Shown: positions 16,309 through 24,472, numbered from the stretch's first letter. The stretch is DNA of 51,911 nt from Symbiobacterium thermophilum (GCA_020725105.1 DYFQ01000017.1:1-51911); one strand, 5' to 3'. Made by a program: numbers and translations. Notes: generated by a model from the letters alone, not told the origin.

Positions 16309-18294
16309 TCACGCTATGACCGGCCCGCCCGGCGGTTGCATGGCCACCTGCTCCCGGTGGACCACGTCGCGCAGGGTGTCGCCGCGCAGCCCGCGCCGCA
16401 GGGCCTCCAGGGCCAGCACGTCGTCGGGCGGGATGTTGCCCAGGTTGACGTTGGCCCCAAAGGCGCGGATGAAGGCCAGTTGCTGGGCGGTCTGGGGCGC
16501 TTCCCAGATCAGCCGGTCGGGGTCGCCCACCGCGTCGACCAGGGCGCGCACCGCCACGTCGACGACGGCGCCGTCGGGGTCAAGCACGGCGGTGCCCCGG
16601 CCCGACTCCCGGCCCTCGACGATCACCTTTTCGGCGCCGGCGTCCAGGTCGGCCACGGCGGTGGCGGCCAGCTGGGCCAGGTCCGGCTGGTCGCCGGGGT
16701 GCTTCTTCCCCACCTCGGTGATGACCCGGAACCCGGCCTCGCGGAGGGTCTCCAGGAGCGCGCGCCGGTTGGCGGGGCTCATGGGGACGGTGCCGTCGGA
16801 AAGTTCCAGCACCCGGATGCCCACCGCTCTGGCGGCGGCGAGAAACTCGCCGGGCCGGCCCTGCCACCAGGCGACTTCCAGCAGGGTGCCGCCCGGGTAG
16901 ACCTCGACCCCCCACTGCCGGGCGAGGCGCACCTTTTCGGCGAGCCAGCCGTCGGCGTAGAGGAGCGGGCTGCCGAAGGTGAGCTTCAGGAAGTCCACGT
17001 AGGGGGCGGCCAGTTCCAGAAAGTCGCGGGTGCGGGCCACTCCCATGCCCTTGTCGAGGACCATGGTCCAGCCGGTGGTCCGGGGCTTGGCCAGCCGTCC
17101 GGCCAGGGGGTCGGCCACCACCTCCGCCAGCCGGTTGGGGCGTGACCGGACCCGGACGGGTCGGCCGCCGGGCGGGGTGGCCGGGGGCGGCGAGGCCGGC
17201 GCGGGCCCGGGTCCGGGCCTGGCGGGGGCCCCGTAGGCCCGGCTCAACAGGTCGGCCACCTCGGGCCGGATGATCTCGGCCGGCGGCCGGAGCCCCGCCC
17301 GCAGCAACTGGCGCAACCGGGTTCCGCTCAGGGTGAAGCGCTCCAGTTCCCCGTGGGGGCAGGTCTTGTCCGACGCCATCCCGCCGCAGGCCCGGCAGTA
17401 GAAGGCCGAGTCGAAGCGGAGGACGTCGATGCCCAGCTCCCCGGGGCGGAACCGGTCGAAGATCCGGTGGGCGGCGAAGGGGTCGTAGTAGCGGCCCACG
17501 CCGGCGTGGTCCCGGCCGACGATGAAGTGGGTGCACCCGTAGTTCTTGCGCACCAGGGCGTGAAAGACCGCCTCCCGGGGCCCGGCGTAGCGCATGGGGC
17601 CGGGGAAGACCCCCAATAGCACCCGGTCGGGGGGGAAGTAGCGTTCGAGCACGGTCCGGTAGCACGCGAGCCTCACGTCGGCCGGGATGTCGTCGGCCCG
17701 GGTCTCACCCACCAGGGGGTGCACCAGCACCCCGTCAGCCTGCTCCAGCGCGCACTTCAACAGATACTCGTGGGCCCGGTGGATCGGGTTTCTGGTCTGA
17801 AAGCCCACCACCGTCCGCCAGCCCCTGGCCCGGAGCAGGGCCCGGGTGGCGGCCGGGTCCCCGGGCAGGGCGGCGGGCCCGGCGGCATCCGGAGCGGCCA
17901 GGCGGGCCGGGGCGACCCTGCCGGCCAGGCAGGTCCGGGGCTGCCCGAGCAGCCTGGCCACGCCGGGGTGGGCGGGGTCGGTGGTGCCGAAGACGGCCTG
18001 GGCCTCGGCGGCGGGGTCGGCCTCGAAGACCTCGCTCACCTCCAGGACGGCCACGGGCTCGCCGCCGGGCGCGCACAGGGCAAGTTCGCGGCCGGGGACC
18101 GCCCGGCGGGCCAGGTCGTCAGGGACCCGCAGGCAGACGGGCAGCGGCCAGGGGCGGCCGTCGGCCAGCCGCAGGCCGGCCACGACCGACTCGTAGTCGG
18201 CGCGGCCCATGAACCCCTCCAGCGGGGCGTAGGCCCCGTTGCCCAGGCACTCCAGGTCGGCCAGGGTGAAGGAATCGAGCGCGACCCTAACCAT
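16309..18294 (-). CDS. Fused ATP sulfurylase-phosphosulfolactate synthase (Sat-ComA)
   Basis: 661-aa bifunctional protein. Residues 1-355 are sulfate adenylyltransferase: VGFQTRNPIHRAHEYLLK (HxxH nucleotide loop), RKNYGCTHFIVGRDHAGVG, a zinc-type CRACGGMASDKTC and LSGTRLRQLL. Residues 356-385 are a Pro/Gly/Ala linker. Residues 386-645 are ComA, which adds sulfite to phosphoenolpyruvate: TMVLDKGMG, VYPGGTLLE, LELSDGTV, TEVGKKHPGD, VIVEGRESGRG, IWEAPQTAQQLAFI, NVNLGNI and LRRGLRGDT, close to the methanogen enzyme along its whole length. ATG 18294 overlaps cysH by 8 nt; SD AAGGA upstream. The order Sat (makes APS), CysH (makes sulfite), ComA (uses sulfite) explains the fusion. I know of no characterised protein with this architecture. 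Confidence 0.92.
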   Translation of the reverse strand: MVRVALDSFTLADLECLGNGAYAPLEGFMGRADYESVVAGLRLADGRPWPLPVCLRVPDDLARRAVPGRELALCAPGGEPVAVLEVSEVFEADPAAEAQAVFGTTDPAHPGVARLLGQPRTCLAGRVAPARLAAPDAAGPAALPGDPAATRALLRARGWRTVVGFQTRNPIHRAHEYLLKCALEQADGVLVHPLVGETRADDIPADVRLACYRTVLERYFPPDRVLLGVFPGPMRYAGPREAVFHALVRKNYGCTHFIVGRDHAGVGRYYDPFAAHRIFDRFRPGELGIDVLRFDSAFYCRACGGMASDKTCPHGELERFTLSGTRLRQLLRAGLRPPAEIIRPEVADLLSRAYGAPARPGPGPAPASPPPATPPGGRPVRVRSRPNRLAEVVADPLAGRLAKPRTTGWTMVLDKGMGVARTRDFLELAAPYVDFLKLTFGSPLLYADGWLAEKVRLARQWGVEVYPGGTLLEVAWWQGRPGEFLAAARAVGIRVLELSDGTVPMSPANRRALLETLREAGFRVITEVGKKHPGDQPDLAQLAATAVADLDAGAEKVIVEGRESGRGTAVLDPDGAVVDVAVRALVDAVGDPDRLIWEAPQTAQQLAFIRAFGANVNLGNIPPDDVLALEALRRGLRGDTLRDVVHREQVAMQPPGGPVIA

Positions 18295-19015
18295 GGAGCC
18301 CACAGTCCTTCTTGGCCCGGCCGGGCCAGCGGCCGGAGCGGGGGTCCTCACCCGGCTTCACCGGCGCGGTGCAGTGGACGCAGCCCAGGCTGGGGTAGCC
18401 CTGGTCGTGGAGGGGGTTGCAGGGCACCTGGTGGGCGCCGATGTAGCGCCAGACGTCCTGCCAGGTCCAGCGGACCAGGGGATTGATCTTGACCAGTCCG
18501 AAGCGGGCGTCCCACTCGACGGTCCGGGCGTCTTTTCTGGCCGGCGTCTGCTCGCGACGGATGCCGGTGATCCAGGCCCTGAGCCCCCTGAGGGCGCGGC
18601 GCAGCGGTTCAACCTTCCGCAGCCCGCAGCAGCGGTCCGGGTCCCGGCGCCACAGTTCCGGCCCGTAGCGCATGGCCTGGCCTTCCACGGTGAGCGCCGG
18701 CCGGTACTGCAGGAAGCTGACCCCGTAGCGGGCCGCCAGGCGGTCCCGGGTCTGGTAGGTTTCGGGAAAGAGAAGTTCGGTGTCCAGGTAGAAGACCTTG
18801 AGCGAGCGGTCGATGCCGGCCGCCATGTCCAGCAGGACCACGTCTTCCGCGCCAAAGCTACAGGCGAGCGCGATGTCCGGGCTGAACTCGGCCAGAGCCC
18901 AGCGCAGGACAGCCTCGGGCGGCTTCGACTCCAGGGCCTGGGCGGCCTGCTCCAGGGCGGCAGCCGTCCACCCGGCCCCGGCTGCGGGCTCCAGCCGGGG
19001 ATCATCCTTGGCCAC
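18287..19015 (-). CDS. cysH: APS reductase (CysH, iron-sulfur type)
   Basis: 242-aa reductase converting adenosine 5'-phosphosulfate to sulfite and AMP with thioredoxin electrons. PP-loop-type start ALACSFGAEDVVLLDM, substrate-binding FYLDTELLFPETY, iron-sulfur ligands C129-C130 and C212/C215 (CCGLRK and GCVHC), ITGIRREQ, and the C-terminal catalytic DCGLH (C238). The CC...CxxC cluster marks APS rather than PAPS preference, and no APS kinase gene is present. GTG 19015 has a GGGGGG SD 8 nt upstream. First gene of the sulfonate operon; no sulfite reductase follows, so the sulfite has an alternative local user, ComA. Confidence 0.92.
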   Translation of the reverse strand: MAKDDPRLEPAAGAGWTAAALEQAAQALESKPPEAVLRWALAEFSPDIALACSFGAEDVVLLDMAAGIDRSLKVFYLDTELLFPETYQTRDRLAARYGVSFLQYRPALTVEGQAMRYGPELWRRDPDRCCGLRKVEPLRRALRGLRAWITGIRREQTPARKDARTVEWDARFGLVKINPLVRWTWQDVWRYIGAHQVPCNPLHDQGYPSLGCVHCTAPVKPGEDPRSGRWPGRAKKDCGLHG

Positions 19016-19323
19016 GACCGTATCCCCCCACGGTTATGTGTCTTGTGTGCCGGTGCCCGGGTGTGGCGGGGCAGCCGGCGAGCTAGCTGCTGCATGTTAT
19101 GCGGGGAGGACCGGGGGGGTCTTAACGGTCGGGCCGGAAACCGAGAAACTCGGCGGTGCCGACGGGGCGGAGGCGGGCGGAGGCGGGCGGAGGGGTGCGG
19201 CAAGCCCCGGCCACGCCGGCGGGGGAGAGGGTCTGGCCGCCCAGACAGGTGAATTCAGCCGGTGCCGTCCGTTGAACGACACCAAACCCCACGGGTCCGG
19301 CGGGGGTCCAGTAAAAGTTGCCG
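19016..19323. other. Divergent intergenic region between cysH and the RRM gene
   Basis: A 308-bp stretch that I consider non-coding. On the minus strand it must hold the cysH operon promoter; I see only weak -10-like CATAACAT and ACATAAC sequences and no sound -35. It contains a small hairpin (CCGAG-AAA-CTCGG, 19141-19153) and a G-rich tandem repeat (19165-19196). No known riboswitch was recognised. Confidence 0.5.
19165..19196 (+). repeat. G-rich short tandem repeat
   Basis: AGGCGGGCGG occurs twice in tandem (19171-19190), flanked by further GG runs. The plus strand has enough G runs to form a quadruplex in principle. Confidence 0.6.
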
Positions 19324-19352
19324 TTGCACGGGAGCCTGCGGCGGGATATACT
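19324..19352 (+). promoter_or_regulatory. Sigma-A promoter for the RRM gene
   Basis: TTGCAC (19324-19329), 17-nt spacer, TATACT (19347-19352). Predicted start near 19359 gives a leader of about 118 nt. Confidence 0.7.
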
Positions 19353-19476
19353 TACTGTACGGATACTGCCGGGGAACACCGCGGATCGCGCTTGCGGCTC
19401 GGGTCTGTGCAGCCCCTGCCCTCACCGTCCGGCTACCCGGTGGCCCTGGTCCCGAAGCACGGATGGGAGGTGCACC

Positions 19477-19764
19477 ATGGTGGCAAAGACCCTCTACGTC
19501 GGGAACCTCTCCTGGGACACGACCGAGGCCGACCTGGCCGATGCCTTCGCCGCTCACGGCAAGGTAGAAGGCTGCCGCATCATCACCGACCGGGACACCG
19601 GCCGGTCGCGCGGCTTTGGCTTCGTCGAGGTTGCCGATGAGGATGCCGCCCGTATCGTCGAGGCCATGAACGGCGCCGAGCTCAACGGGCGTCCGCTCAC
19701 GGTCAACGAGGCGCGGCCCCGCGAGGAGCGCCCGCGCCGTTCCACCGGCGGCTGGCGCCGGTAG
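19477..19764 (+). CDS. RNA-binding protein with a single RRM domain
   Basis: 95-aa RNA-binding protein made almost only of one RNA-recognition motif. RNP-2 is TLYVGNLSW at residues 4-12 and RNP-1 is RSRGFGFVEV; GRPLTVNEARPREERPRR closes the fold and leaves a short basic tail. The aromatic residues of RNP-1 and RNP-2 that stack on RNA are present. ATG 19477 has SD GGGAGG 6 nt upstream. Similar proteins are common in cyanobacteria, where they are cold-inducible, and scattered in other bacteria. It is monocistronic with its own promoter, a long leader and a strong terminator. Confidence 0.93.
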   Translation: MVAKTLYVGNLSWDTTEADLADAFAAHGKVEGCRIITDRDTGRSRGFGFVEVADEDAARIVEAMNGAELNGRPLTVNEARPREERPRRSTGGWRR

Positions 19765-19799
19765 GCGCAACCAGCTTTGCTCAGCCGTTGGAGCGAACG

Positions 19800-19838
19800 C
19801 CTCTGGCCGGGTCCCGCGGGACCCGGCCAGAGGTTTTT
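19800..19838 (+). terminator. Strong intrinsic terminator of the RRM gene
   Basis: Perfect stem of 15 bp (CCTCTGGCCGGGTCC...GGACCCGGCCAGAGG) with a CGCG loop, then TTTTT (19834-19838). Confidence 0.93.
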
Positions 19839-19845
19839 ACATGCC

Positions 19846-20655
19846 TCATTGTGCCTCGGGCTGGCCGGTCTTGCGCCGGAGGAAGCGGACCAGGATCCGG
19901 TCGGCAAGCCCGGGCACGGCCCCGGCCAGGGCCGCGGCCAGCCGTTCGCGGGGGTGGGTCCACAGGTCCCGGGGCGGCCGGCCCGCGGCGCGCACGATCT
20001 GCCGGGCCACGTGCTCGGCCGGGACCGCCCGCAACCGCAGCGGCCTGCCGTAACCCCCCACGTCGCCCCGGGCGTTGCGGCTGAAGCCGGTGACCGTGTA
20101 GCCGGGGTGGACGTTCAGCACGCGGATGCCCAGCGGGGCCAGCTCCACCCGCATGGCGTTGACCAGCGCGTTGAGGGCGTGCTTGGTGGCGGCGTACCCG
20201 CCGGCCAGGGGCAGCGCGAAGCGGCCGGCCACCGACGAGATGGTGATGACCAGGCCACCCCCGCGGGCGGCCATGGCCGGCACCGCCGCCTGGACGCAGC
20301 GGACCACCCCGAGCACGTTCACGTCGAAGACGTACCGCAGGTCTTCCAGGCTCAGCCGGTGGACGGCCCCCCGCAGGCCCAGGCCGGCGTTGCACACCAG
20401 CACGTCGAGGCCACCGAAGCGGGCCAGGGTGGCCTCCACCGCGGAGCGCACCGAGGCGGCGTCGGTGACGTCGAGTACGATGGCCTCGCATCCGGCGCCG
20501 GCCGCCGACAGTTCGCCCGCCAGGCGGGCCAGGCGGTCGGCGGACCGGGCGGCCAGGACCACCCGGTAGCCCTGCCGGGCGAACTCCCGGGCCATGGCCT
20601 CCCCCAGGCCCATGGATGCGCCGGTGATGAGAACGACGGGGCTCGTGACGGGCAA
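19846..20655 (-). CDS. Short-chain dehydrogenase/reductase
   Basis: About 269-aa NAD(P)-dependent oxidoreductase. Rossmann glycine motif LITGASMGLGEAMA, VLAARSADRL, VLDVTDAASV, CNAGLG, catalytic Ser in TISSVAG and YAATKHAL with the catalytic Tyr and Lys. It belongs to the classical SDR group; substrate unknown. I choose TTG 20655 because a GGAAGGGGG SD lies about 10 nt upstream and the protein then begins 7 residues before the Rossmann strand. Alternatives are TTG 20760 and GTG 20754, which would add about 35 poorly structured residues. Confidence 0.82.
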   Translation of the reverse strand: MPVTSPVVLITGASMGLGEAMAREFARQGYRVVLAARSADRLARLAGELSAAGAGCEAIVLDVTDAASVRSAVEATLARFGGLDVLVCNAGLGLRGAVHRLSLEDLRYVFDVNVLGVVRCVQAAVPAMAARGGGLVITISSVAGRFALPLAGGYAATKHALNALVNAMRVELAPLGIRVLNVHPGYTVTGFSRNARGDVGGYGRPLRLRAVPAEHVARQIVRAAGRPPRDLWTHPRERLAAALAGAVPGLADRILVRFLRRKTGQPEAQ

Positions 20656-20756
20656 CGCCGGAGCGCCCCCTTCCGCTGGGTTGATGCTGCACGTATGGTT
20701 CCCTTCGCCCCCGCCCTGCGGCGGGCCTGCCGGAAAGGCGCGCTGTCCCGGCACCG

Positions 20757-20891
20757 TCAACCGATGGCCGGGGTCCGGCGAGCGGTTTCTCGGGCGGCTT
20801 TGATGGCCGCCTGGTAGTCGGGTTCGTCGGTGACCTCAGGAACGTACTCGGCGCAGGTCGCCCGGCCGCCGGGGTCGACCACGAATGCCCG
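20757..20891 (-). pseudogene. tpx: C-terminal relic of thiol peroxidase (Tpx)
   Basis: An open stretch of 44 codons between TAG (20892-20894, also the MFS stop) and TGA (20757-20759) reads RAFVVDPGGRATCAEYVPEV then TDEPDYQAAIKAARE. This aligns with the C-terminus of Tpx peroxiredoxins (ARAVVVID...LVDEITTEPDYEAAL in E. coli). The catalytic Cys region and the start are gone. The relic sits exactly after the MFS stop, in the same frame, so an insertion or deletion joined them. The reading frame is intact, which suggests recent decay. Confidence 0.75.
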
Positions 20892-22118
20892 CTAGAGGGC
20901 GTGCCCCGCCCCCACCCGGGCCGAGGCCTCGGCCATCGCCCGTTCCACCGGCCGGAAGACCAGCGTGAACCACAGGGTGGAGACGGTGTAACAGGCGGTC
21001 GCCCCCAGGAAGGGCGCCAGGTAGTCGCCGGCGCCCAGCAGTTCGCCACCCGCCCGGGCCCCCAGCGCCCAGCCCAGGTGCCAGGCGATACTGAACAGGC
21101 TGGAGGCCGTGGCCCGCTCACCCTCGTCCAGCAAGCCCTGGCGGAAGCTGTCGTGGAGCGGCTGGACCATGAAGATCAGACCGCCCCGCAGCCAGAAACC
21201 CAGCGTGAACCAGCCGGCGGCGGGCGCCAGGGCCATCAGCACCAGGGAGGCCGACGCCAGCACCTGGGCCAGCGCGATGGTGGCCACGGTGCCGCGGCGC
21301 TCCGAGACCAGCGGCGCGGCGGCCACCCCGACCATCATCACCAGGCTCTGGACGCTGAAGAGCCAGCCGATGACCTGGGACGGCAGGCCGTAGCGCAGGT
21401 TGAAGATCACGTTGAAGAAAGGGACGAAGAGGCCGGCGCCCAGGCCGAGGAAGGCATTGGTCAGGCTCAGGTGCAGGACGTGGCGGCGGTGCACCAGGCG
21501 GCCCCAGGTCAGGGCGGGTGAGGAGCGGGGCGCGTCGCGCAGGCCCAGCCGGCCGACCGCGGCCACCAGGAGGGCGGCGATCCCCGCGCCGAGAGCGGCC
21601 CGGTAACCGGCGACGCCGCCGCCGAACATGCCGGGCAGGTAGCCGCCCACCACGCTCCCCAGCGTACTGAAGAGGAGGTAGACGGCAAACCACAGGCTGA
21701 AGGCGTAGGCGCGGGCCCGCGGCTCCACGTGCTCGGCAATGAAGGTCGGCGAGGCGACGGTCATCAGCGCCGCCGCCAGGCCGCCCACGACGGCGCCGGC
21801 GTACAGGACGGTCCGGGTCCAGGCCACGACGAACAGGCCCGTGCCGGCCGCTGACAGAAACACGGCCAGCCAGAGAGCGGTCCGGCGGGAATACCGGTCG
21901 ACCCACAACCCCAGGGGCAGGGCCGTCAGCGCCAGGGTGACGGCGCCGATGGAGACCAGGGTGCCGATGTCCTGCTCGGTGTAGCCTGCCCGGAGCAGGT
22001 ACAGGTTGGTCAGCAAGTCGGTGACGCCCCAGCCCAGAGACGCTACGGCCGTGGTCGCCACGAGCAGCCGGACGGGCCGGTTGAAAGCCTGGAACGCCAG
22101 GCGGTAACGGCTCAGCAT
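20892..22118 (-). CDS. Major facilitator superfamily transporter
   Basis: 408-aa membrane protein with about 12 hydrophobic segments in two halves. The loop between segments 2 and 3 has LGLWVDRYSRRTALW, the MFS signature-A motif (G-x-x-x-D-R-x-x-R-R). A loop near residue 200 (LGLRDAPRSS) marks the mid-point. No features allow a substrate call; drug or sugar efflux are both possible. ATG 22118 has a weak GGGAAAG SD. Its stop codon borders the Tpx relic. Confidence 0.85.
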   Translation of the reverse strand: MLSRYRLAFQAFNRPVRLLVATTAVASLGWGVTDLLTNLYLLRAGYTEQDIGTLVSIGAVTLALTALPLGLWVDRYSRRTALWLAVFLSAAGTGLFVVAWTRTVLYAGAVVGGLAAALMTVASPTFIAEHVEPRARAYAFSLWFAVYLLFSTLGSVVGGYLPGMFGGGVAGYRAALGAGIAALLVAAVGRLGLRDAPRSSPALTWGRLVHRRHVLHLSLTNAFLGLGAGLFVPFFNVIFNLRYGLPSQVIGWLFSVQSLVMMVGVAAAPLVSERRGTVATIALAQVLASASLVLMALAPAAGWFTLGFWLRGGLIFMVQPLHDSFRQGLLDEGERATASSLFSIAWHLGWALGARAGGELLGAGDYLAPFLGATACYTVSTLWFTLVFRPVERAMAEASARVGAGHAL

Positions 22119-22274
22119 ACGGCGGTCTTTCCCGCGCCGGCGGGAGGACGGGACCCGGTCGTTCCGGCGCCTCCCTCCGGCACGGCGATTCGTCGCGGCC
22201 GGCCGGCTCCCCTACCGCACGGTCGCCCGGAGCGGCGGGTACCCCTTGCCGGCTGGGGCCCCGGGTACCACGAG

Positions 22275-22310
22275 GCGTACCGGCCGCGGGCTTGCCCGCG
22301 GCCGGTACGC
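22275..22310. terminator. Perfect 17-bp hairpin downstream of the ferritin-like gene
   Basis: GCGTACCGGCCGCGGGC and its exact complement flank a 2-nt spacer. It lies between the ferritin-like stop and the MFS start, both on the minus strand. There is no U-tract, so factor-dependent termination or a processing/attenuation role is more likely than a classic terminator. Confidence 0.5.
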
Positions 22311-22341
22311 TCCGGGGTATCAGTCGGAGACAGGGCCCCGA

Positions 22342-22755
22342 TCAGCTGAGGAGCAGCCGGGTCTCTTCGGCGTGGCGGGTCTCGTCGGCCACCATGTCCT
22401 CGAGCGCCACCTGCAGGCCCTTCATGCCCGCCTTCTCGGCCAGTTGAGCCAGGCCGGTATACTGCTTGACGGCCTGTTCCTCGGCTTGCAGCACCAGTTC
22501 CAGCATCCGGCGGGGATCGGCGGTGGACTCCACCGGCAGTGGCTGCACGGTCGGCTTGCCGCCCAGGGCCACGATCTTGTCCGACAGGAACCGGGCGTGC
22601 TTCAGTTCGTCCGCGATCTCTTCCTCGAAGAACTTCGCCAGCGTCAACCGGTCAAGGCCCTTCACCATGCTCGCGTAGTGCAGGTACTGGATGACCGCCT
22701 GGAACTCCGACGCCAGCGCGTGGTTGAGGCCGTCGATCAACTCCTTGTTGGCCAA
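22342..22755 (-). CDS. Ferritin-like diiron protein (bacterioferritin/DPS-like)
   Basis: 137-aa four-helix protein. The diiron ligands are evident: Glu in SEFQAVIQYLHY, E..H in EEEIADELKHARFL, Glu in EEQAVKQY and E..H in DETRHAEE. This is the arrangement of bacterioferritin-type proteins, which oxidise and store iron. Start TTG 22755 (LANKELIDGL) is set by SD AAGGAGG 8 nt upstream; no ATG is suitably placed. Slightly shorter than typical Bfr (about 155 aa), and no haem-binding Met was identified. Monocistronic between hairpin 22275-22310 and the GNAT gene. Confidence 0.85.
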   Translation of the reverse strand: MANKELIDGLNHALASEFQAVIQYLHYASMVKGLDRLTLAKFFEEEIADELKHARFLSDKIVALGGKPTVQPLPVESTADPRRMLELVLQAEEQAVKQYTGLAQLAEKAGMKGLQVALEDMVADETRHAEETRLLLS

Positions 22756-22907
22756 CGGGGTTGCCTCCTTCGCCGTATAGGTTGCCGCTCTTTCCGGGCC
22801 CCCACCCCGGGATGCGGCGGGTCCGGCCCGAAGGCCCGCAGGACTGCTTCCGCCCCCGGGCGTCCAATCCCTGCCAGGTCCGGCGCCACCGGTCAACGGG
22901 CGGCGGT

Positions 22908-23375
22908 TCAGTCCAGCCGGCGGATCAGGGTCAGCCGGTGGTCGTGAAAGCCGAGCCGCCGGTAAAGCTGGCGGGCAGGGTTGTCCCGCAGGACGTTCAG
23001 CTCCATGACGGTCAGGCCTTGCCCCCGAGTCCAGTTTTCCACCTCGGCCAGAAGTTTGTGGGCCACCCCGCGGCGGCGGAACTCTTCCTTGACGTAAAGG
23101 TCGGAGATGTGCACGTAGTCGGCGGCCTGGAAAACGCCGGTGACCCGGCGGCGCTCGGCCAGGGTATAGCCGGCGGTCTTGTCCTGGACCCTTGCCACCA
23201 GAAAGAGGGTGTTGGGCCGCTCCAGCGCCTGCAGGAGGAACTGCTCGGCGTCGCGGTCCAGCCGGGCCCCCTCCCGCCACCAGGTGTCCGCCGCCGCCAG
23301 TTCCCGGATGAAGCCCAGCCACAACTCTTTCAGTTCGGCAAGCCTGACGGTGCGGGCATCGACCACGTCCACCAT
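22908..23375 (-). CDS. GNAT family N-acetyltransferase
   Basis: 155-aa acyltransferase. Motif A is VHISDLYVKEEFRRRGVAHKLL (acetyl-CoA pyrophosphate loop RRRGVA), followed by VMELNVLRDNPARQLYRRLGF. ATG 23375 has SD GAGGAGG about 6 nt upstream. Substrate unknown; it resembles the amino-acid or polyamine/ribosomal-protein acetyltransferase branch. Confidence 0.87.
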   Translation of the reverse strand: MVDVVDARTVRLAELKELWLGFIRELAAADTWWREGARLDRDAEQFLLQALERPNTLFLVARVQDKTAGYTLAERRRVTGVFQAADYVHISDLYVKEEFRRRGVAHKLLAEVENWTRGQGLTVMELNVLRDNPARQLYRRLGFHDHRLTLIRRLD

Positions 23376-23701
23376 GGGCCGTCCTCCTCAGCGTGGTTCA
23401 ACTCTTCCGACGGCGGCGCGGGCCGGCCGCGACCACCGGCCGGATTTTCTGCGCCGTGCCGGGTAAAACCTGCCTGACCTCGGGCGGAACCCCGCCGCCC
23501 GTCCCGTCGGTGGCGACGGGACGGCGCCGCTTCCGCCACGCAATGGGTCGCGTAGCCTCGAGGTGTCCACGAAACCGGGTAAACGCCGGCGCCGGTGTGC
23601 TCCCACCAAAGGCTGTGCAGCGAGATGCTGCGTGGTCGGCGTCCCTCCGAGGGAAGCCGGGGCAGGGTGGGCGTGGGTCTGCATCTGCCCCCGCCTGGCC
23701 G
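23376..23701. other. Intergenic region with hairpin
   Basis: A 326-bp stretch between GNAT and fabI (both minus). I find no gene in it. It holds a perfect 11-bp hairpin with GTGG loop (CCGTCCCGTCG/CGACGGGACGG, 23499-23524), without a U-tract, which may end fabI transcription. The GNAT promoter should lie here but no clear -35/-10 pair is visible. Confidence 0.5.
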
Positions 23702-24472
23702 CTACACCCCGGTCAGGTGGTAGCCTCCGTCCACGTGGAGGATCTCACCGGTGATTCCCCTGGCCCAGGGGCTGAGCAGGAAGACAGCCGCGTCGCCCAC
23801 CTCCGCCGCCTCGATGTTGCGCCGGAGCGGGGCCCGCTCCCGGTAACCCTGCAGGAAGCCGACGAAGCCGCGGACCCCACTGGCGGCCAGGGTCCGGACG
23901 GGGCCGGCCGAGATGGCGTTCACCCGGACGCCCTCGGGGCCCAGGTCGCTGGCCAGGTACCTGACGGAGGCCTCCAGCGAGGCCTTGGCGGCGCCCATCA
24001 CGTTGTAGTTGGGGAATACCCGCCTGGCCCCTTCGAAGGTGAGGGTCACCACGCTGCCGCCGGGCTTCTTCAGGAGGGGGTGGACGGCGCGGACGAGCGC
24101 CACCAGGGAGTAGGCGCTCACGTCGTGGGCCAGCGCCCAGCCCCGGCGGGAGGTGGCCATGAACGCCCCCTCCAGTTCCTCCCGGAGGGCGTAGGCGACG
24201 GCGTGAACGAGAAAGTCCAGGCTTTCAACTTCCCGGGCCAGCGTCTCGGCGAGCGCCTCCAGATCCTCGTCCCGGGTCACGTCGCACGGCGCCAGCACGG
24301 AACGGTCAAGGGTGGCGGCCAGTTCCTCAACGTTTTCCCGCAGCCGTTCGTTCTGGTAGGTCAGCACCAGCCGGGCGCCCTCCCGGGCCGCGGCCCGGGC
24401 GACTCCCCACGCCAGGCTACGCTTGTTGGCCACCCCCACCACCAGACCGGTCTGGCCCTCGAGCAGTCCCAT
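23702..24472 (-). CDS. fabI: Enoyl-ACP reductase FabI
   Basis: 256-aa NAD(P)H-dependent enoyl-[acyl-carrier-protein] reductase, last step of fatty-acid elongation. GVANKRSLAWGVARA is the FabI nucleotide loop, and VFPNYNVMGAAKASLEASVRY holds the catalytic Tyr-x6-Lys; NAISAGPVRTLAASG follows. The C-terminal GITGEILHVDGGYH is typical. ATG 24472 has SD GAGGAGG 8 nt upstream. It stands alone; no other fab gene is in the window. The 293 bp upstream (24473-24765) hold no recognisable gene. Confidence 0.95.
   Translation of the reverse strand: MGLLEGQTGLVVGVANKRSLAWGVARAAAREGARLVLTYQNERLRENVEELAATLDRSVLAPCDVTRDEDLEALAETLAREVESLDFLVHAVAYALREELEGAFMATSRRGWALAHDVSAYSLVALVRAVHPLLKKPGGSVVTLTFEGARRVFPNYNVMGAAKASLEASVRYLASDLGPEGVRVNAISAGPVRTLAASGVRGFVGFLQGYRERAPLRRNIEAAEVGDAAVFLLSPWARGITGEILHVDGGYHLTGV

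Noticed and set aside
19030-19110. Sigma-E/K promoter for the cysH operon
   Set aside because: CATAACAT fits a -10, but no matching -35 was found.
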